From CAYGAW01 sp964347945 (GTDB lineage Bacteria; Chloroflexota; Anaerolineae; UBA7937; B3-Chlor), in NCBI GenBank assembly GCA_964347945.1, contig CAYGAW010000088.1, positions 1 to 26,814 of the forward strand: DNA of 26,814 bases, written 5' to 3'. Positions 22,619 through 26,814 of the stretch are shown here, piece after piece. The position numbers and the translations under genes were made by a program. The notes under the pieces are model-generated. The model was not told where the DNA came from and ran no database searches. It worked only from the letters and a program-made list of their open reading frames with translations. Numbering within the stretch: position 1 is the first letter of the stretch; every line of letters begins with the position of its first letter.

Positions 22619-24157
22619 TCAATTGTTGGCGAGTTGTGAGAGATCCACCAGTTGTTCGTAAAGCCAGTCACCCACAGTGTGAGACTCCACGATGCTGCGC
22701 AAGGCCGCAGCACGTTGCCTTCGTTCGGCCGCAGACATCACTAGGGCTTGGTGCAAGGCTTCAGCGGTCTGTACCACATCGTATGGCGAGATCACCAAAG
22801 CGGCCTCGCCCAGTTCCTCGCATGCGCCAGCGCCTTCTGAGATGACGAGAACCCCATCTCTCTGATTGACGATTGGTCCCTCTTTCGCCACCAAGTTCAT
22901 GCCGTCGATTAGGGGATTCACTAGGAGGGCGTCGTAGAGTTGCATGGCAGCCACGGCTCTCGCGTAGTCCTCGCCAACGAATAGCTGCACAGGTTCCCAT
23001 TCGCGATCTCCATGCTTGAGGTTCAGGTGCTGGCCAGCCACAATGACTTCGTCCAGATACTCTTGGTACTCATCTATGCTAAGGCGAGACGGTACCAGCA
23101 AGGCCAGCAAACGCACCTCGCCCAGGTGCTCGGGGTAGCGGTCAAGGAGGACATCCACGGCCTTGAATCCCCGAACGATGTTCTTGCTGGGGTCAATGCG
23201 ATCAACACGGACGATCGTTTTCTGGCCCAATCGCCTTACGAGATGCTCCCGCGCTCTGGCTGTACGTCGTGCCCCGGCCACTCTGTGGAGAGACATGACA
23301 TCAATGGAGATGGGGTAAGTACGCACGAGAAGGGTCTTCTCGCCGTGTGTGACCGTCTTGGCGGAATAGTCGACCGCTGCACCCGGCAACAAGCTCTCAC
23401 AGGTTCGCAGGAAGCTGAGGGCGTACCTCTTGGTGTGGAATCCCAGGATGTGATTGCAGCAAAGGCTAGCCAGGATCTCCTGGCGGATGCTGGAGGGCAG
23501 TATCATCCAGTAGTCGGGGCCCGGCCATGGGACGTGTAAGAACTGCGAGAGCAGACAGCCCTCCGGCAGCAGAGGGGCCAGTGCCCCTGGGCAGAGGTAG
23601 AGGTGGTAGTCTTGTAGCATGACGATCGCGCGGTTGCCACCAGCCGCCACCTGCGTGGCAACGGCCTCGGCATACGCCTGATTCACCTGCTGATATCCCC
23701 GCCACGCGGACCACAGCTCCGAGGAGAAGGTGGGGACCCGAACCACGTCCCACATGTAGTGTTGCAGGAACCAGAGCAGCGGGTTGCTAATCGACATATA
23801 GAAGAGGTCGTAGGACTCTTTGTCCGTGAGGACGAAATCCAGGCGGAAGTGGTAGTCTTTGGTCGAGTAGGGTACTAGTTCCCCACTCCGCTCCACCGCC
23901 ATCTGCCGGTCTGCCTGCGACATCGGGCTGCAGATCCACACCGGGTTGGCGTAACGGCTTATGCCACTCACAGCGCTTACCACGCCGCCAGTGCCGCGCC
24001 TCGGCCGCACGTTCCCAGATCTTGTGCGCTCGAAGGTTACAGGTCCTCGGTTAGAGGCGATGATGAGTGTGCGATCCGAGAACAAGTCGCGGACCAGTCG
24101 CCTCAGGCGTGACCTACGTTTCCTGATGCTGAGTGGCTGGGATATTGACTGGCTCAT
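22619..24157 (-). CDS. otsA: Trehalose-6-phosphate synthase, GT20 family, variant motifs
   Basis: A 512-residue GT-B glycosyltransferase expected to join glucose from a nucleotide sugar to glucose 6-phosphate. Motifs in order: ASNRGPV, RGTGGVVSAV, MLQDYHLYL, FLHVPWPGPDYW, VDRIDPSKN and PLIDGMNLVAKEG. The residues matching E. coli OtsA Asp130, His154, Arg262, Lys267 and Asp361 are all kept. The surrounding residues differ from OtsA (HVPWP for HIPFP, DRIDPSKN for ERLDYSKG), so this belongs to a distant GT20 branch. The neighbouring otsB supports trehalose; glucosylglycerol phosphate is the main alternative. The ATG at 24157 has GTGGAAG ahead and is followed by a basic leader (IRKRRSRLRR); a TTG at 24199 is less likely. 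Confidence 0.88.
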   Translation of the reverse strand: MSQSISQPLSIRKRRSRLRRLVRDLFSDRTLIIASNRGPVTFERTRSGNVRPRRGTGGVVSAVSGISRYANPVWICSPMSQADRQMAVERSGELVPYSTKDYHFRLDFVLTDKESYDLFYMSISNPLLWFLQHYMWDVVRVPTFSSELWSAWRGYQQVNQAYAEAVATQVAAGGNRAIVMLQDYHLYLCPGALAPLLPEGCLLSQFLHVPWPGPDYWMILPSSIRQEILASLCCNHILGFHTKRYALSFLRTCESLLPGAAVDYSAKTVTHGEKTLLVRTYPISIDVMSLHRVAGARRTARAREHLVRRLGQKTIVRVDRIDPSKNIVRGFKAVDVLLDRYPEHLGEVRLLALLVPSRLSIDEYQEYLDEVIVAGQHLNLKHGDREWEPVQLFVGEDYARAVAAMQLYDALLVNPLIDGMNLVAKEGPIVNQRDGVLVISEGAGACEELGEAALVISPYDVVQTAEALHQALVMSAAERRQRAAALRSIVESHTVGDWLYEQLVDLSQLANN

Positions 24158-24294
24158 GAAGGACTTCCACTTACTGGCACGCCCTTGAGCGAGAAGCAAG
24201 ACTCGGCTTGTCCGGCTCGCCAGCGTCTGTCTGGAGCAGGGTCTTGGCGGTGGAGCAAAGCCCGGAACACATGACTGGGCCGGCGATAGCTGCC

Positions 24295-26193
24295 TTATCC
24301 AAACAGGTCTTCTATCAGTTCTTGATACTCCTCGTGCACAAAATGCCGCCTGATTTTGAGGGTAGCTGTGAGTTCTGCTCCTATCCTCGGCTCCTGGGGA
24401 ATGATGGCGAATCTCACGACCTCCTCCCAGGGCCTGACGCCTTTGTCCTCGTCGACCCTTTCCCGGATCTCTCTTTCGATGAGTGCCCGTATCTCCTTAT
24501 GTTGCGACAAGAGCATATTGGCGGCCGCTGGATCATCAGCAGAGTAGTCTATGATCTGCTCCTTGGCGTACTGTTTGAGGTTGTCCCACTCAGGAAAGAT
24601 CAAAGCGCCGACGAACTTCCGGTCCGCGCCCACGAGCATGACATCGTTGATGTATCCGCTGGTACGGATCATGTCTTCGATGGGTTGCGGCGTCACCCAC
24701 TCCCCATTCAGTAGCTTGAAGTCATCACGGACCCTGCCCAGGATCTGCAAGTCCCCGCTGGGAGTGATCAGACCCAGGTCCCCAGTGTTGTACCACTTGT
24801 GAGGATGTCCATCTGAAGACGGGGAGAGCACCTGACTGGTGAGCTCCTGGTTGGTGTAGCCTTTCATGATCTGTGGCCCTCTGGCGTAGATCACCCCTTG
24901 CGTCCCTGGCTGGACTGGATTCAAGTACTGGTCCAGGATCTGAATCTCGGTTCCAGGAACAGGCTTTCCCGCCGTATAGAGCGTTCCGTCAAAGGCCCTG
25001 GCCGTGAGTACGGGTGCCGCCTCCGTCATGCCGTACGCTTCCAGCACGTTCAGTCCAGCCGCGTCGAGGAAGTCTTCGACGTGCTCCGGAAGGTGCCCGC
25101 CGCCAAAGACGGCTCCTCGGAGTCGTCCGCCGAGGGCCTTCCTTAGCCCTGAGAAGATCAACCGGTCTGCGAGTTTGTAGGAGACGAAGTTCGCCGCAGA
25201 GTCTCTGAACGCCCTCATCCGGTCACCCGCACTGTAGGACGCATCGGGGTACCTGTCATTCCTGGTATTCACGGCTTTCCTGTATCGTATCGCCCTCTCG
25301 AGTATGGAAGCCAGCATATCATTAAGCGGGGGCCTCTGGCTCCGTATTTCCTTGAGGGCTCTCTCGTAGACGGCAACCCAGACCCTGGGCACGGACGCAA
25401 TGAAGGTAGGCTTCTCCAACGCTAAATCCTTCAAGATGTCCTTCGTTGTGGTGTAGGACATGGAACCGCCGATGACGAGAACGAAATACTCCACGGTCCT
25501 CTCCAGCAGGTGCCAAGGCGGCAGAAAGCACAATACACGGTCGTTTTCATTGAGGCCCCACAGTGGGGGAATGACCTCGAAGTGATGGGCGAAATTGGCG
25601 TGCGTGAGAATGACGCCCTTGGGGATGCCCTGGGTTCCGGACGTATATACGACGGCGCAGACATCGTCCGGCGATACTCTCTCCGCGGCTTCCAGGAAAG
25701 CATTGTTGCCCTGTCTAAGCTGGGCTCTGCCCTCCGCGACGACATCATCGAGGGAGTAGACATTCTCCCTTCTTTGCGATCCCGCTTCTATGACAATGGC
25801 CGCTGCGACGGAGGGAAAGGTGTTCATGATGGTTAGGACCTTCCGGAGGCCTTTGTCATTCTCCACTATCACGAACCTTGGCTTCGAATCGTCAACTATG
25901 GCCTCCAGTTCGGGTAAAGGGACGTCCGAGTCGCGCGGAACGTCAGGCGCGCCTATGCCCTGCAATGCCAGGTTGATCAGGATCCACTCGGGCCGGTTGT
26001 CACAGATAAACCCAACCCTATCTCCCTTGCCCACACCAAAGCTCATCAGGCCGGTCCCAATCTCCCGAACCGTCTGGTAGACCTCGCTGTAGGTGACGCC
26101 AGAGAAGGACGCGCCTCTCTTGATCCTCTGGAAATCCCTGTCAGGCACTCTCTGAGCCGTGCTGTGGAAGAAAGCGAATATGGTGTTTTTCAT
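24295..26193 (-). CDS. Long-chain acyl-CoA synthetase (AMP-forming)
   Basis: A 632-residue adenylate-forming ligase of the long-chain fatty-acyl-CoA synthetase group. GIGAPDVPRDSDVPLPELE matches a VPRxSD motif common in these enzymes. The P-loop reads YTSGTQGIPKG (residues 183-193), with Gln where Thr is usual. FGGGHLPEH, LEAYGMTEAAP, YNTGDLG and LLNGEWVTP follow. The catalytic Lys lies in TLKIRRHF near the C-terminus. It activates fatty acids to acyl-CoA at the cytoplasmic membrane face. GGGAGGGTGG precedes the ATG. It starts 18 bases after the aminotransferase stop, so the two are one operon. About 140 bases separate it from the ots genes. Confidence 0.92.
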   Translation of the reverse strand: MKNTIFAFFHSTAQRVPDRDFQRIKRGASFSGVTYSEVYQTVREIGTGLMSFGVGKGDRVGFICDNRPEWILINLALQGIGAPDVPRDSDVPLPELEAIVDDSKPRFVIVENDKGLRKVLTIMNTFPSVAAAIVIEAGSQRRENVYSLDDVVAEGRAQLRQGNNAFLEAAERVSPDDVCAVVYTSGTQGIPKGVILTHANFAHHFEVIPPLWGLNENDRVLCFLPPWHLLERTVEYFVLVIGGSMSYTTTKDILKDLALEKPTFIASVPRVWVAVYERALKEIRSQRPPLNDMLASILERAIRYRKAVNTRNDRYPDASYSAGDRMRAFRDSAANFVSYKLADRLIFSGLRKALGGRLRGAVFGGGHLPEHVEDFLDAAGLNVLEAYGMTEAAPVLTARAFDGTLYTAGKPVPGTEIQILDQYLNPVQPGTQGVIYARGPQIMKGYTNQELTSQVLSPSSDGHPHKWYNTGDLGLITPSGDLQILGRVRDDFKLLNGEWVTPQPIEDMIRTSGYINDVMLVGADRKFVGALIFPEWDNLKQYAKEQIIDYSADDPAAANMLLSQHKEIRALIEREIRERVDEDKGVRPWEEVVRFAIIPQEPRIGAELTATLKIRRHFVHEEYQELIEDLFG

Positions 26194-26211
26194 CTGTCCA
26201 CCCTCCCAGCC

Positions 26212-26814
26212 TCAAGCTTGTGCAAGGACCTCTGCTAGGACTTCGAGCGCGCGATCGATGTCGTCGGCTGTGTTATACAGATGGGGAGCTATGCGTAGGG
26301 CGCCCATGCGAGGGGAGACCACCACGCGCTCGTCAAATAGACGGCGGGCCAGCTGAACATGGTCATGATCTGGAAAGCGCACCGTGACGATGGAACTATG
26401 CAGATTGTCAACGGAGGGTGACACGAACTGTGCGCCCAGATTGGCGAGTCCGTCGCTCAGGCGATGGGCTAGACCAAGATTATGGCTCTGGATCTGGTCG
26501 ACGCCTACGCTCATCAGATAGTCGATGGCTGTGGCCAGCCCAACGGTGCCACCATAGGCTATGGTGCCGAATTCGAAGCGTCTCGCCGCCGGCGCCCAGT
26601 CAATGTGCCTGCTGTCGAAGTCTATCCCAATCTGATCCGTGCTCCGCCAGCCCACCATGCCGGGCTCGAGCTTCTCGTGTAGCTCACGCCGGACGAACAG
26701 CGCCGCCGAGCCCAGAGGGCCACAGAGCCACTTGTAGCCCGACGTCAGGAGCACGTCTATGTCGTTTGCCACCACGTCTAGGGGGATGGCTCCCGCGGAT
26801 TGCGTGGCGTCCAC
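26212..26814 (-). CDS. Class V aminotransferase / cysteine-desulfurase-like protein, C-terminal part
   Basis: The gene enters from the right edge; about 200 C-terminal residues are present. VDATQSAGAIPLDV holds the PLP-contacting Asp and Gln, and LTSGYKWLCGPLG holds the Schiff-base Lys of the class V fold. RFEFGTIAYGGTVGLATAIDYL and VVSPRMGALRIAPHLYNTADDID are typical of the isopenicillin-N epimerase/selenocysteine lyase branch. No cysteine corresponding to the desulfurase active-site loop stands out, which favours an epimerase- or lyase-like enzyme, but the call stays open. The N-terminus is missing. Operon with the acyl-CoA ligase downstream. Confidence 0.88.
   Translation of the reverse strand: MDATQSAGAIPLDVVANDIDVLLTSGYKWLCGPLGSAALFVRRELHEKLEPGMVGWRSTDQIGIDFDSRHIDWAPAARRFEFGTIAYGGTVGLATAIDYLMSVGVDQIQSHNLGLAHRLSDGLANLGAQFVSPSVDNLHSSIVTVRFPDHDHVQLARRLFDERVVVSPRMGALRIAPHLYNTADDIDRALEVLAEVLAQA

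Noticed and set aside
23012..23539. A 175-codon frame antisense to otsA
   Set aside because: It is opposite a conserved glycosyltransferase and has no ribosome site or domain.

Overview
The window is GC-rich bacterial chromosomal DNA (close to 60% GC by eye, not calculated). Genes are densely packed on both strands in short operons with clear sigma-70-type promoters. It holds no rRNA, tRNA, CRISPR array, integrase or insertion sequence that I can recognise. The gene style (acyl-CoA ligase of the VPRxSD type, tandem ddl genes, fabF-fabH-fabF, nfu, OtsA/OtsB, a small helical orphan) would fit a Chloroflexota-like or other deep-branching environmental bacterium. That placement is inference and weak.

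Layout, left to right. Bases 1-246 are the tail of a metallo-beta-lactamase-fold hydrolase. An MFS transporter (494-1681, +) converges on the threonine-to-glycine operon tdh-kbl (3945-1695, -). tdh is divergent from a membrane-anchored L-isoaspartyl methyltransferase, pcm (4094-4912, +), and each gene has its own recognisable promoter. Next come a hotdog thioesterase (5125-5544, +) and two adjacent D-Ala-D-Ala ligase paralogues (5647-7789, +), which differ at the active-site positions that set substrate choice. They converge on RNase PH (rph, -).

Upstream of rph, on the minus strand, is a tightly overlapped operon: ABC-F ATPase, alkyltransferase-like protein, MFS transporter (11953-8593). The ABC-F gene has a structured leader and shares its upstream region with a divergent EamA exporter. 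A small NifU-type Fe-S scaffold gene follows, with a textbook promoter and terminator. Then comes a fatty-acid condensation cluster fabF-fabH-fabF (13793-17897, +). Its two fabF copies and their roughly 130-base leaders are duplicates, and its fabH has an unusual basic, Trp/Arg-rich tail. A strong terminator closes this cluster.

An arsenic module follows: a promoter with an inverted repeat at the start site, a cysteine-rich MarR-type regulator and arsM (18052-19553, +). After it is a small helical orphan gene and about 280 bases without a convincing gene. The rest lies on the minus strand. A partial class V aminotransferase enters from the right edge, followed by a long-chain acyl-CoA ligase, otsA-otsB (trehalose synthesis), a DUF4442 thioesterase, a two-helix membrane protein and a PspC-domain protein. 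The last five read as one envelope/osmotic-stress operon.

The best candidates for new biology are the Y-type/F-type ddl pair (possible D-Ala-D-lactate chemistry), the Cys-rich MarR/arsM switch, the ABC-F/ATL/MFS operon with its hairpin leader, and the fabF-fabH-fabF cluster.
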